Origin: Stomorhina lunata
Lineage: Eukaryota; Arthropoda; Insecta; Diptera; Rhiniidae
Direction: 5' to 3'
Length of the DNA: 64,000 nt
Assembly: GCA_933228675.1 (NCBI GenBank)
Contig: OW121742.1
Location: 36,588,779-36,652,778 of the forward strand
Made by a program: the position numbers and the translations under genes. Position 1 is the stretch's first letter. The number at the start of each line of letters is the position of its first letter. This document shows positions 39,078-52,580 of this stretch, piece by piece. Under the pieces are notes generated by a model. The model was not told the origin of the DNA and searched no databases. It saw only the letters and a list, made by a program, of their open reading frames with translations.

Positions 39078-39642
39078 AGACTAGACTAAGATATATATTT
39101 AGACATAGTCTAAGACATAGACCAAGACATAGACTAAGGCATAGACTAAGACATAGACTAAGACATAGACTAAGACATAGACTAAGACATAGACTAAGAC
39201 ATAGACTAAGACATAGACTAAGACATAGAATAAGACATAGACTAAGACATAGACTAAGACATAGACTAAGACATAAACTAAGACATAGACTAAGACATAG
39301 ACTAAGACATAGACTAAGACATAGACTAAGACATAGACTAAGACATAGACTAAGACATAGACTAAGACATAGACTAAGACAAAGACTAAGACATAGACTA
39401 AGACATAGACTAAGACATAGACTAAGACATAGACTAAGACATAGACTAAGACATAGACTAAGACATAGACTAAGACATAGACTAAGACATAGACTAAGAC
39501 ATAGACTAAGACATAGACTAAGACATAGACTAAGACATAGACTAAGACATAGACATAGACTAAGACATAGACTAAGACATAGGCTAAGACACAGACTAAG
39601 ACATAGACTAAGACTTAGACTAAGACATAGACTAACATAGAC
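39078..39642. repeat. 12-bp satellite array 2 (AGACTAAGACAT)n
   Basis: About 47 copies, most identical to AGACTAAGACAT. Variants are few and lie mostly at the two edges, including a half-unit insertion near 39550 (ACATAGACATAGAC) that shifts the register by six bases. The long minus-strand frame of alternating CLSL is a repeat artefact. Confidence 0.97.
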
Positions 39643-40943
39643 AAGGAGTCGTCGTACTACAAATATGAGCATAAATTTATTACATATATCTTTTGTTCTG
39701 TAGGGTATAATAAAAATCTACTTGAAAAGAATCTATTATGCTTTGATTATGGTCCATATGGTGGTTTTTTTTCTATCTCATATTTTGTTCTTTTTTGAAA
39801 ATTCTTATTTTCCAAATGGAATCATAGCTGAAACGAATAGAAATATCTTAATATCTTTAGAAATAGAAAAATACAAAACAACAAAGTAATTTATCATCAC
39901 ACATGACTTAAATGGATGAGAGTAAGTGGTTGTTAACTTAAATATTTAAACAAATATTCACATAATTGTACTTGGTTGAACTTGGTTTCAAGAGCTTTGT
40001 TGATGCTATTTTATAAAATATGTTTTCACAAAATTTTATAAAGTTTAAATAAGATATTTAAAGTAGATTTCTGAATTATTTTCAATTTGAGTTATTTGCT
40101 TTTATTAAGTTAAAATGGAATGAGATGATAATAATATTTGTAACTTTTGGGCAATTTAGATATAAATATAATTTCTATGAATCTTAAGAATAAAACTAAA
40201 TAAAAATTCTTTAAAAATGTTTAATTTTGTAAAAATAATAACTTTTCTTTAAAAATGTGTCATAAAAAAAAGAAGTTAATATTTTTTAAATTTTGCCATA
40301 TCCTTTGTTTTTATATCCCTTTTTAAAACTTTACTTCAAGTCTTTCAAAAAACCTAAAACTTATATTTTAAAATACTTACCTAAACCTTTTTCCATTACT
40401 AATATTTGCCCTTTCATTTTTCATTTCTTTTTATTTGTACAAAATAAAATTTACAAACATTTTTACTGTGAACCAACAAAAGAATCCCTAAAATGTTTGA
40501 ATGCATTTATGGTCTAGTAAAATGAAAAAGGAGAAATATGTTTATATCTGTATGCAAAAAGAACATTTTATAACAAATTCCTAATGCAGTAAATAAATCA
40601 TTTACAGTCTAAGGAACAAACATACATAGACTAAATGTTACTTTCGGAGCTTTAAATGGGGAAAAGTCAGTTAACAAACTAAACAATTGTACCTTTCACT
40701 AAAGTAAAGATTTATTTTATCATGTTTTCTCCTTTTTTAGAAATTGTACATAAATTTGTGCTTTATTTAGATACATTTGTCATTGTTAGAAAAGGTAATG
40801 TAAATAAATTTTGATACATACTAACACATATACGGATTTTAATTTATAAAATTAATTTTTGTATTCCTTCTAAATAAATATGATATTTGGAGGTTATCAA
40901 AATAGTTGTTTTTCGGAAGATGATTTGGTCTCGTAGGTAAATC
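39643..40943. other. AT-rich low-copy spacer
   Basis: No gene, RNA gene or repeat array. The plus frame 40293-40517 is a low-complexity translation without domain signature. Confidence 0.5.
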
Positions 40944-41184
40944 TCTATCTGTCTGTCTGTCTATAGAAAATTTTAACATCAAAAATTTTAACATCGAAAA
41001 TTTGCAATAGAAAGTTTTAGAATTTAAAAATTTTACAGAAATTTTTAACATCAAAAATTTTCTATAAAAATTTTTAACATTAAAAATTTTTGATAGAAAT
41101 TTTTAACACCAAAAATTTTCTATAGAAGTTTTTAACATCACAACTTTTCTATACAAATTTTTAATATTAAATTTTTTTAAAAAG
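40944..41184. repeat. GTCT tract plus degenerate 29-bp AT minisatellite
   Basis: Starts with ATCTGTCTGTCTGTCTATAG (40947-40966) and continues with about 7 diverged copies of TTTTAACATCAAAAATTTTC, TATAGAAAT. It is a degenerate relative of the 38.7 kb array, again placed immediately before the 12-bp satellite. Confidence 0.85.
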
Positions 41185-43541
41185 ACTTAGCCATTGACTA
41201 TGATATAGACTGAGATATAGACTAAGACATAGACTGAGACATAGACTAAGATATAGACTAAGATATAGACTAAGACATAAACTAAGACATAGACTAAGAC
41301 ATAAACTAAGACATAGACTAAGACATAGACTAATACATAGACCAAGACATAGACCAAGACATAGACTAAGACATAGACTAAGACATAGACTAAGACATAG
41401 ACTAAGACATAGACTAAGACATAGACTAAGACATAGACTAAGACATAGGCTAAGACATAGACTAAGACATAGACTAAGACATAGACTAAGACATAGACTA
41501 AGACATAGACTAAGACATAGACTAAGACATAGACTAAGACATAGACTAAGACATAGACTAAGACATAGACTAAGACATAGACTAAGACATAGACTAAGAC
41601 ATAGACTAAGACATAGACTAAGACATAGACTAAGACATAGACTAAGACATAGACTAAGACATAGACTAAGACACAGACTAAGACATAGACTAAGACATAT
41701 ACTAAGACATAGACTAAGACATAGACTAAGACATAGACTAAGACATAGACTAAGACATAGACTAAGACATAGACTAAAACATAGACTAAGACATAGACTA
41801 AGACATAGACTAAGACATAGACTAAGACATAGACTAAGACATAGACTAAGACATAGACTAAGACATAGACTAAGACATAGACTAAGACATAGACTAAGAC
41901 ATAGACTAAGACATAGACTAAGACATAGACTAAGACATAGACTAAGACATAGACTAATACATAGACTAAGACATAGACTAAGACATAGACTAAGACATAG
42001 ACTAAGACATAGACTAAGACATAGACTAAGACATAAACTAAGACATAGACTAAGACATAGACTAAGACATAGACCAAGACATAGACCAAGACATAGACTA
42101 AGACATAGACTAAGACATAGACTAAGATATAGACTGAGACATAGACTAAGACATACACTAAGACATACACTAAGACATAGACTAAGACATAGACTAAGAC
42201 ATAGACTAAGACATAGACTAAGACATAGACTAAGACATAGACTAAGACATAGACTAAGACATAGACTAAGACATAGACTAAGACATAGACTAAGACATAG
42301 ACTAAGACTAAAACATAGACTAAGACATATACTAAGACATAGACTAAGACATAGACTAAGACATAGACTAAGACGTAGACTTAGACATAGACTAAGACAT
42401 AGACTAAGACGTAGACTAAGACATAGACTAAGACATAGACTAAGACATAGACTAAGACATAGACTAAGACATAGACTAAGACATAGACTAAAACATAGAC
42501 TAAGACATAGACTAAGACATAGACTAAGACATAGACTAAGACATAGACTAAGACATAGACTAAGACATAGACTAAGACATAGACTAAGACATAGACTAAG
42601 ACATAGACTAAGACACAGACTAAGACATAGACTAAGACATAGACTAAAACATAGACTAAGACATAGACTAAGACATAGACTAAGACATAGACTAAGATAT
42701 AGATTAAAACATAGACTAAGACATAGACTAAGACATAGACTAAGACATAGACTAAGACATAGACTAAGACATAGACTAAGACATAGACTAAGACATAGAC
42801 TAAGACATAGACTAAGACATAGACTAAGACATAGACTAAGACATAGACTAAGACATAGACTAAGACATAGACTAAGACATAGACTAAGACATAGACTAAG
42901 ACATAGACTAAGACATAGACTAAGACATAGACTAAGACATAGACTAAGACATAGACTAAGACATAGACTAAGACATAGACTAAGACATAGACTAAGACAT
43001 AGACTAAGACATAGACTAAGACATAGACTAAGACATAGACTAAGACATAGACTAAAACATAGACTAAGACATAGACTAAGACATAGACTAAGACATAGAC
43101 TAAGACATAGACTAAGACATAGACTAAGACATAGACTAAGACATAGACTAAGACATAGACTAAGACATAGACTAAGACACAGACTAAGACATAGACTAAG
43201 ACATAGACTAAGACATAGACTAAGACATAGACTAAGACATAGACTAAGACATAGACTAAGACATAGACTAAGACATAGACTAAGACATAGACTAAGACAT
43301 AGACTAAGACATAGACTAAGACATAGACTAAGACATAGACTAAGATATAGATTAAAACATAGACTAAGACATAGACTAAGACATAGACTAAGACATAGAC
43401 TAAGACACAGACTAAGACATAGACTAAGACATAGAATAAGACATAGACTAAGACATGGACTAAGACATAAACTAAGACATAGATTAAAGCATAGACTAAG
43501 ACACAGACTAAGACACAGACTAAGACATAGACTAAGACATA
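41185..43541. repeat. 12-bp satellite array 3 (AGACTAAGACAT)n, about 196 copies
   Basis: The largest 12-mer array in the window. The centre is nearly invariant and variants concentrate at both edges (TGAGATAT and CATTGACTATG on the left; ATTAAAGC and AGACACAG on the right). The paired variant AGATATAGATTAAAACAT occurs at 42695 and 43343. A short register break near 42305 (ACTAAGACTAAAACAT) is why the two long minus-strand VLVY frames (41187-42170 and 42381-43652) are separate. Neither frame is a gene. Confidence 0.98.
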
Positions 43542-44639
43542 GTGTGTCTGTCCGTCTGTCTGTCTACCTGTGTGCAGTTGTACTCGTATTTCATGCACAA
43601 ACATTTTACTAACACCAAGGCAGCTGCTAACACTAGAATGATTGTACCTCATCGTTTAAATAAATATTTGCACAGAAAATAACACAACTTCAGCTAAATT
43701 GCCAAAACCTTTCTTATCTTCATATAAAAGCAATATCACTTTAATAGTAACAGGTAACAACTGTTGTAATCATCTTTGTTGTAAGTTTGTATACAACATG
43801 TAACTATTTGAAAACCTACTTTCTTTTGACTACCAGATGCCAACTTTTAAATGAAATTCTTTTTTGGCATTTGTTGTTTACCTTAAACTGGAGAAAGGAT
43901 GCCAAATAATATGTCGACAGTAGCTGTTGCATTGTGAAATTGTTTAAATGTAAATAGGTTAAGTACAAATATCAAGAAAAACGTAAAGCTAAATATTATT
44001 ACATATATGTATTCAAAAGCAAGGATAAGCAAATATTAATATGAACATTTTTTTTTTTTTTTTTTTTGAAAAAGTTTAGTTTTGAAAATTACTAGAGATA
44101 AATCTAGTTAATATTGAAATATAATTCTTAAGTAAGATTTTTCTACAATGCTATAATCTTTAGTAATATGTTAGCAACATTTTGCTAATATTTTTGTTGT
44201 CTTCTTCCAAACTTGACACTTACATTGAATAATTCACTTAAATTGTACAAATTTATGTAATTCAATCAATTTTTACATTATTCTTCTTTTTTTCAAACAC
44301 GTAAAAAAGTAATAACTACCCTTTTCTTTTAGTGGACTGACCCAGAGACCCAAATGCGAGATTTATGGTATTTTGACTTAAATTTGTAATGTAGCTTACA
44401 CTAGGTAATATTAATGAAATAGGATATATTAGGTTAATGCTTAAGTTTGGAACACGAAGACTAATCTTAAATCAACTGAATGATGTCAGTCTCGACCACT
44501 GTTTATCTGTCATTCTCTCTGTCTGTCACCCCATTAATCTCCTGCTTGTCATAAGTTTAAGGCAGATATACATAAGTCTTATTTTCACATTCTACAACCA
44601 TTAGACTATAGAGCGCATGAGAGACTTAAATAATCTTAA
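43542..44639. other. Spacer beginning with a GTCT/GTCC tract
   Basis: 43542-43572 is a short GTCY-type tract (GTGTGTCTGTCCGTCTGTCT, GTCTACCTG), so the composite AT plus 12-mer array is bracketed by GTCT runs at both ends. The rest is low-copy with a 20-base poly(T) at 44048-44067. No gene recognised. Confidence 0.55.
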
Positions 44640-44981
44640 ATAATCAGAAATATTGTGAACCGCCGTGGTATAGCAGGTTAGTCATCCGCCTATCATACCA
44701 GAGGCCCAAGTTCGATCCCTGGCCAGACTCACTTGAAAAAATAAATTTTCAATAAAGCGGCGGTTCACCTCATAACTCAGCTAGCCACTGGTTATTGAGT
44801 ATTAGGCTATGTAAAACTTCTCTAACTAATGCATTTGCCGTTCGGAGCCGGCGTTAAAACGTAGGTCCCTTTCAATGAGTCTAAAAATAGAATCGGATGC
44901 AGCTCATTGTCTGAGAGAAGTACCCCTTGTTCCAATTGGAATGTTGTCGGGGAATTATATATATATATAATCAGAAATATT
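44640..44981 (+). mobile_element. tRNA-derived SINE with perfect 15-bp target-site duplications
   Basis: The element body is 44655-44966 (312 bp). It is flanked by an exact 15-bp direct repeat, ATAATCAGAAATATT, at 44640-44654 and 44967-44981. The head is tRNA-like: a box A-like TGGTATAGCAGG at 44666-44677 and a box B GTTCGATCC at 44710-44718, with CCAAG/CCTGG able to form most of a T stem around TTCGATC. The downstream body is unrelated to tRNA (TTGCCGTTCGGAGCCGGCGT, TCTGAGAGAAGTACCCC), and the 3-prime end is an (AT)n tail. This is the structure of a pol III-transcribed retroposon mobilised by a partner LINE. Intact duplications imply a fairly recent insertion. It is not a functional tRNA: there is no well-formed acceptor stem. 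Confidence 0.92.
44666..44718 (+). promoter_or_regulatory. Internal RNA polymerase III promoter (boxes A and B) of the SINE
   Basis: TGGTATAGCAGG fits the A-box pattern TRGYNNARNNG with one extra tolerance, and GTTCGATCC fits the B-box GWTCRANNC exactly. The 33-base gap between them is within the usual tRNA-type range. Confidence 0.75.
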
Positions 44982-45594
44982 TATATTTATTTGTTTAGGG
45001 TACCTAAAAGTCTGCTTTGACCATACTTCCCTACTTGTTATCACATACATTTGTATCTTATTTAAACATGTATGTCAGTAATTATTTGGCCTTGCATATT
45101 CCTTTATGTCCCCGCCCTCATTTAACTATAGCTACGAATATTCCTTGACAATCATTGTCCTTTTAGGGATTATTTATGTTTTTGTTTACTAACGTTATTA
45201 GTACGTAGTTGTATTGTGTTAGTTATTACACACATAAACATATCGCACTTGATCAACAAGACTTACAACAAGATTAACTTAAAATTTTAAAATTTTCAGT
45301 AGAGTCAAAAAACTATTTTATTTTACTACTACTTTTATATAAAGTTTTAGTTTTTTAACAAAATTATAGTGAAAATGATGTCAGATTTTTACAATGGGTA
45401 GATAAGACCACTACACATCAATTTCTTCTAAAAAGTGAAAATTTAAAAATTTTGAGTTATACCCTCTTGTTGAACAAGTGCGATATATGTAATTTGCCTT
45501 GGCTAAATAGAAAACCTATTGGTTCGGTTCGGTTCGCAAAGCTTAAGACACACCATCACATTTTTTTTTTAATAAATTTGTACAATAAACATAA
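44982..45594. other. Low-copy spacer
   Basis: Nothing recognisable except a short GGTTCGGTTCGG run near 45521. No gene. Confidence 0.5.
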
Positions 45595-48500
45595 AGTTTT
45601 TTAAATTTTCGTATAAAAATAGGAAATTTTTGAAAAATTTTCTATAAAAACAAGAAACTTTTGAAATTTTTACTATAAAAAATGTTCCTATAAAAATAAG
45701 TTTTTTTTTTAAATTTCCTATAAAAACAAGAAACTTTTTAAATTTTTACTATAAAATAAGAAATCTCCTATAAAAATAAAAAATTTATGAAAAATTTTCT
45801 ATAGATATAAGAAATTTAAAAAAAAAAAAGTAATTTTTAAAAACCTTTCTATAAAAATAAGAAATTTTTGAAAAATAAAAAATAAAATTCTTATAATCTT
45901 GTTTTCTTAAAAAAAAATAAGAAATTTCTGAAAAATTTCCTTTAAAAATAAGAATTTTTTTAAAAATTTTCTATAAAAAAAAAATTTTTTTGAAAAATTT
46001 CCTATGAAAATAAGAAATTTTTGAAAATTTTGCTAAAATAAATAAGAAATTTTTGAAAAAATTCCTATAAAAGAAATTAAAAAAAAAATTTTATAAAATT
46101 AAGAAATTTTTAAAAAATATCTATAAAAAAATTTTTTTTGAAAAATTTCTGACAAAAAATTTTAGAGAAGTTTTCTATAAAAATAAGAAAATTTTCCTAT
46201 AAAAAAAAGAAATTTTATAAAAATTTTCTTAAAAAAATAAGAAATTATAAAAAACTTCCTAAATATGAAACTTTCGAAAAATTTCTTATAAAAATAAGAA
46301 ATTACAAAAAAAAATCTATAAAACATTTTTGACAACTTTTTTTTAAATTTCTATAAATAAAAAAAAACAATTTTAATTTAATTAAAAAAAAATTTAAATT
46401 TTCTTAAAAAAATAAGTAATTTTTTAAAAATTTAAAAAAAAATAAGAAATTTTTAAAAAATTTACTTTAAAAATAAGAAACTTTTGAAAATTTTAAAACC
46501 AAAACAAGAAATATTTGAAAAATTTGCTATAAAAATAAGAAAATTTTGAAAACGTTTCTATGAAAATAAGAAATTGTTGAAATATTTCCTATAAAAACTA
46601 TAAAATTTTGAAAAATTTCTTAAAAAATAAGGAATTTTTCAGAAACTTCCTAAATCTGAAACTTTTAAAAAATTTCTTATAAAAATAAGATATTAAAAAA
46701 AAATCTATAAAAATAAGACATTTTTGAAGAACTTCCATAAAATTTTTGTTTTTTTTTAATTTCTTTAACAAAAGAAATTTTTAAAAAATTAAATAAAAAA
46801 AATTTAAAAATGTCCTTAAAAAAATAAGCAATTTTTTAAAAATTTTTTTAAAAAATAAGAAATTTTTGAAAAGTTTTCTTTAAAAATAAGAAACTTTTGA
46901 AAATTTTCCAATCAAAACAAGAAATTTTTGAAAAATTTCCTGTAAAAAAAAGAAAATTTTGAAAACGTTCCTATGAAAATAAGAAATTATTGAAATATTT
47001 CTTATAAAAACTATAAAATTTTGAAAAATTTATTAAAAAATAAGGAATTTTTCAAAAACTTCCTAAATCTGAAACTTTTCAAAAATTTCTTATAAAAATA
47101 AGATACAAAAAATCTATAAAAATAAGACATTTTCCATAAAATGTTTGTGTTTTTTAATTCTCTTTACAAAAACAATTTTTTAAAAAATTTAATAAAAAAA
47201 ATGTAAAATGTCCTTAAAAAAATATGCAATTTTTTAAAAATTTTCCTAAAAATAAGAAATTTTTTAAAAATTTCCTTTAAAAATAAGAAATTTTTGAAAA
47301 CGTTCCTATGAAAATAAGAGATTATTGAAATATTTCCTATAAAAACTATAAAATTTTGAAAAAGGCTTAAAAAATAAGCAACTTTTCAAAAACTAAATCT
47401 GAAACTTTTGAAAAATTTCTTATAAAAATAAATAAAAATAAATTTAAAAAAAAATCTATAAAAATAAGACATTTTTGAAAAACTTTCATAAAAAATTTGT
47501 TTTTTTAATTCTCTTTAAAAAAACAAATTTTGAAAAAAATTTAAATAAAAAAAATTTTTAAATTTCCTTAAAAAAATAAGAAATTTTTGAAAAATTTCCT
47601 ATAAAAATAAGAAATTTTTGAAAACGTTCCTATGAAAATAAGAAATTATTGAAATATTTCCTATAAAACCTATAAAATTTTGAAAAATTTCTTAAAAAAT
47701 AAGGAATTTTTAAAAAACTTTCTAAATCTGATTTTGAAAATTTTCTTATAAAAATAAGAAATTAAAAAAAAAAATCTAAAAAAATAAGACATTCTTGAAA
47801 AACTTCCAAAAAATTTATGTTTTTTTTAATTTCTTTAACAAAAGAAATTTTTAAAAAAATTAAAAATGTTCTTAAAAAAATAAGCAAATTTTTAAAAATT
47901 TTTAAAAAAAATAAGAAATTTTTGAAAAATTTTCTTTAAAAATAATAAACTTTTGAAAATTTTCCAATCAAAACAAGAAATTTTTGAAAAATTTCCTATA
48001 AAAATAAGAAAATTTTGAAAACGTTCCTATGAAAATAAGAAATTATTGAAATATTTCCTATAAAAACTATAAAATTTTGAAAATTTTCTTAAAAAATAAG
48101 GAATTTTTCAAAAACTTCCTAAATCTGAAACTTTTGAAAAATTTCTTATAAAAATAAGATAACAAAAATCTATAAAAATAAGACATTTTTGAAAAACTTC
48201 CATAAAATTTTTTTGTTTTTTAATTCTCTTTACAAAAACAAATTTTTAAAGAATTTAATTAAAAAAAATTTTAAAATTTCCTTAAAAAAATTCGCAATTT
48301 TTGAAAAATTTTTCTAAAAAATAAGAAATTTTTGAAAAATTTCCTATAAAAATAAGAAATTTTTGAAAACGTTCCTATGAAAATAAGAAATTATTGAAAT
48401 ATTTCCTATAAAAACTATAAAATTTTGAAAAAGTCTTAAAAAATAATTAATTTTTCAAAAACTAAATCTGAAACTTTTGAAAAATTTCTTATAAAAATAA

Positions 48501-49430
48501 GAAATTTAAAAAAAATCTATAAAAATAAGACATTTTTGAAAAACTTTCATAAAAATTTTTTTTTTTTAATTCTCTTTAAAAAAACAAATTTTGAAAAAAT
48601 TTTAATAAAAAAAATTTTTTAATTTCTTTAAAAAAATATGCAATTTTTGAAAAATTTTTCTAAAAAATAAGAAATTTTTGAAAAATTTCCTATAAAAATA
48701 AGAAATTTTTGAAAACGTTCCTATGAAAATAAGAAATTATTGAAATATTTCCTATAAAAACTATAAAATTTTGAAAAAGTCTTAAAAAATAAGGAATTTT
48801 TCAAAAATTTCCAATAAAAACCAAAAACTTTTGAAAAATTTCCTAAAAGTTTTTGAAAAATTTCCTATAAAAAAAGAACATTTTTTATAAATTTCATATA
48901 AAACTAAAAAATCTTTGATAATTTTCTTAAAAAAACAAGGAGGTTTTGATAAATTTCCTATAAAAATAAGAAATTTTAGAAACGTTTTCTATTAATATAA
49001 GATTTTATTTGAATTTCCTATAAAACAGGAAATTTTTGAAAATTTTCCTATAAAACAGGAAATTTTTGAAAATTTTCCTATAATAATACAAATTTTTTGA
49101 ATATTTTCCTATAAAAATAAGAATTTTGTGAAAAATTTCCTACAAAAGTAAAAGTTAAAAAAAAATTAAAAAAAAGTAAGAAATTTTTTAAAAAATTTCC
49201 TATCAAAATAAGAAATTTTTCCTATAGAAAAATAAGAAATTTTTTTAAAAAATTTTTGTAAAAATAAGAAATTTTTTGAAAAATTTCTGATAAAAATAAG
49301 AAATTTTTTAAAAAGTCCCTATAAAAATAAGAAATATTGTAATAATTTCCTATAAAAATAAGACTTTTTACAAACTTCCTATAAAGTTTTTTTTAATTTC
49401 CTTAAAAAAAAAGCTTTGCTAAATAAGGAT
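45595..49430. repeat. 31-bp two-hairpin minisatellite, array 2 (old, with higher-order repeats)
   Basis: Heavily diverged copies of ATAAGAAATTTTTGAAAA, ATTTCCTATAAAA. A longer pattern recurs. Within it are GAAAACGTTCCTATGAAAAT, AAGAAATTATTGAAATATTT, ACTATAAAATTTTG, CCTAAATCTGAAAC, and ATAAGACATTTTTGAAAAAC, then a T-rich stretch. The AAATCTGAAAC marker lies near 46651, 47063, 47394, 47723 (altered), 48120 and 48463, giving a higher-order unit of about 330-410 bp. It is an aged array that once amplified as multi-unit blocks. Confidence 0.92.
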
Positions 49431-50175
49431 ACCCTAATATATATATTTTAACTTACAAAAACACAATTTCTAAGAACTAAGAACAAGCTTTACGCTTGTA
49501 AATATTCTAATGAGTATCCTTGTTGTTTATTTTAGTCCTGCTGCTGTTCAATGCTTCTTCGGACAATACAATAATAACAATAACTGCAACATAATGAAAA
49601 ACAACAATTTATGTGTTTATTTTTGTTCTGGAAATATTTACCTATAATAAGTAACAAATAAACAACAATCAAAAGAAAAAGGACACATCAGAAGGACTAA
49701 CACTGCATATTGCTACAATATAACATCATCTTAGTATTGATACTTCTATATATGAGTCTCTCCAATACCCAGACATAAGTACAAGTACTAACATTCATTC
49801 ATACCAAAGTTTTAGCATTTACATTATCCTTTTGAGAAGGTGTCACATTCGTATGTATCCTGATTGCATGTGTGTAATTGTGAGATTAGTAAAGTAGAAT
49901 TTAGTGTGTAGGAATTTGTTTATTTCTCGTATATACATATATGTACTCGTATGTCATCCTGATGAGGGTCTTTACGTTAGTTTATAAGTTTGTCATTGCA
50001 TTGGTAACATCTATTTTAACTCAGCCGCATACTTAGCAGAAGGAGTTGAAAATAAACCATGAAGTGAGTGACATGACTATAATTTGTTTAGATGGAATAG
50101 TTTTAAATAACTTGAAAATATTATTTTTAAATTGAGTAAATATTAAGGCAAAAATACTTATGTTTTGCTTTCTAA
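49431..50175. other. Low-copy spacer splitting the 31-bp arrays
   Basis: Non-repetitive, with ordinary word diversity (e.g. CCTGCTGCTGTTCAATGC near 49538). No gene, RNA or element end recognised. Confidence 0.5.
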
Positions 50176-52580
50176 AAAATCCATTTAAAATAAGAAATGT
50201 TTTAAAAGTTTCCTGTAACAATAAGACATTTTTAAAAAATTTCTATAAAAATTAGAAATTTTTGAACATTTTTTATAAACACATGAAATTTTCAAAAACA
50301 AATTCAATTTTCAATAAAAATAAGAAATTTTAAAATATTTCCTATAAAAACAAAAAAAAATTAAAAAATTTTCTATAAAATTAGAAAATTTTTGAAAAAT
50401 TATATTTAAAAATAAGAAATTTTTAAAAACTTTACTATAAAAATAAGACATTTTTGGAAAATTTCCCTAAAAAATAAAAACTTTTGATAAATTTCCTATA
50501 CAAAAAAGCAATTCTTAAAAAATTTCTTATAAAAATAAAAAATGTTTAAACAATTAACAAAATGGAAAATTTCTTATCAAAGTGAAATCTTTTTAAAAAA
50601 TTAAGAACTTTTTAAAAAAATAAGAAATTTTTGAAAATTTCTTATAAAAGAAAGTGGTTTTCGAAAAATTTTCTATAAAAATAAGCACTTTTTGGAAAAA
50701 ATTCCTTTAAAAATAAGAAATTTTTTAAAAATTTCCTATAAAAACAAAAAATTTTTTAAAACTTTTCTATAAAAATAGGAAATTTTTTGAAAAATTTTCT
50801 AAAAACGAACTTTTCTATAAAATTAACAAAAAATATGAAAAATGTCCTACAACAATAGCAAAATTTTTGAAAAATTTCCTACAAAAAATTATAAAAATAA
50901 GAAAATTTGAAAAAAAAAATTACAAAAATATGAAATTTTTGAAAAATTTCATATAAAAAAATTTTTAAAATCTCCTAAAAAAAATGAAAATTTTGAAAAA
51001 TTTCTTATAAAAATAAGAAATATTTGAAAACTTTTCTATAAAATTAGGAAATTTTTGGAAAATTTTCCATTAGAAAGAGAAATTTAAAAAAAAAAATTCC
51101 TATAAAAATATAAAATTTTGAAAAATTTCCTATGAAAAGAAGAAATTTTCGACAAATTTCCTATAAAAATACAAACATTTTAAAAACTTTAATTTAAAAA
51201 TAAGAAATTTTTATAAGATTTCCTAAAAAATAGATAATTTTTTAAAAATTTTCAATAAAAATAAGAAATTTTTAAAAAAATTCCTACAAAAATTGGAAAT
51301 TTTTGAAAAATAGTTAATTTTTGCAAAATAGAAAATTTTTGAAAAATAGGAAATTTTTGAAAAATATCATATAAAAATATAAAATTTTAAAATAATTTCC
51401 TTTAAGACTTGGAAATTTTTGAAAAAATTTCTACATTTCTACAAATTTTTGAAAAATTTGATAAAAAAAAAAAGAAATTTTTGAAAAATTTTGAAAAATT
51501 TTCTATAAAAATAGGAAATTTTTAAAAAATTTTCATATAAAAATAGGAAATTTTTGAAAAATTTCCTATAAAAATAGGAATTTTTGAAAAATTTCCTGTT
51601 AAACTTGGAAATTTTTGTAAATTTGCTCTCAGGAATAGGAATTTTTTGAAAATTTCCTTTTAAAATAGGAAATTTAAAAAAAAATTCTAATAAAAATAGG
51701 AAATTTTTAAAAAATTTCCTATAAAAATAGGAAATTTTTGAAAAATTTCCTATAAATATAGGAATTTTTGAAAAAAAACTGGGAAATTTTTGTAAATTTG
51801 CTCTCAGGAATAGGAATTTTTTGAAAATTTCCTTTAAAAATAGGAAATTTTTAAAATATTTCCTATAAAAAAAGGAAATTTTTAAAAAATTTCTAATAAA
51901 AATAGAAAATTTTTAAAAAATTTCCAATAAAAATCGGAAATTTTTGAAAAAAAAAATTTTTCGTAATTTTTTAAAAATTTCTATTTTAAAAAAATTTCCT
52001 ATAAAAATAGGAAGTTTTTGAAAAACTTACTATAAATAAAAGAAATTTTTGAAAATTTTCCTTTAAAAATAGGAAATTTTTGAAAAATTTCCTATAAAAA
52101 TATGTAGTTTTTGAAAAATTTCCTTTCAAAATAGAAATTTTTGAAAAATAGGAATTTTTTGAAAAATTTCCTTTAAAAATAGGATATTTTTGAAAAATTT
52201 CCTTTAAAAATGGAAAATTTTTGAAAAATTTCCTTTAAAAATAGAAAATTTTTGAAAAATTCACTTTAAAAGTAGGAAGTGTTTGAAAAATTTCCTGTTA
52301 AAGTAAAAAAATTTTTAAAAATTTTCTTTAAAAGTAGGATATTTTTGAAAAATTTCCTATTAAAAATTTCCTATAAAAATGGGAAATTTTTGAAAAATTT
52401 CCTATAAAAATAGGAAATTTTTGAAAAATTTCCTATAAAAATAGGAAATTTTTGAAAAATTTCCTATAAAAATAGGAAATTTTTGAAAAATTTCCTATAA
52501 GAATTTGAATCTTTTGAAAAATTACTTATTAAAATAGGACATTTTTGGAAAGATTTCCTATAAAAATAGGAAAATGTTGT
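50176..52580. repeat. 31-bp two-hairpin minisatellite, array 3
   Basis: The same unit as array 2. It is degenerate on the left and becomes steadily more regular to the right: from 52370 to 52510 there are successive perfect units of TTTCCTATAAAAATAGG, AAATTTTTGAAAAA. A duplicated block around the rare string GTAAATTTGCTCTCAGGAAT occurs near 51609 and 51793 (~184 bp apart). Confidence 0.93.

Noticed and set aside
39070..39672. Minus-strand frame of repeated CLSL, 200 residues
   Set aside because: Another reading phase of the same 12-mer array. The half-unit shift near 39550 does not change its nature.
41187..43652. Two very long minus-strand open frames encoding (VLVY)n, 327 and 423 residues
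   Set aside because: They are the direct translation of a 12-bp satellite, whose length is divisible by three, so a frame without a stop in one unit is open throughout. There is no codon bias, no flanking gene structure, and the same array is partly open on the other strand elsewhere.
44655..44735. Functional tRNA gene
   Set aside because: Boxes A and B are present, but there is no proper acceptor stem, and the sequence continues into a SINE body flanked by target-site duplications.
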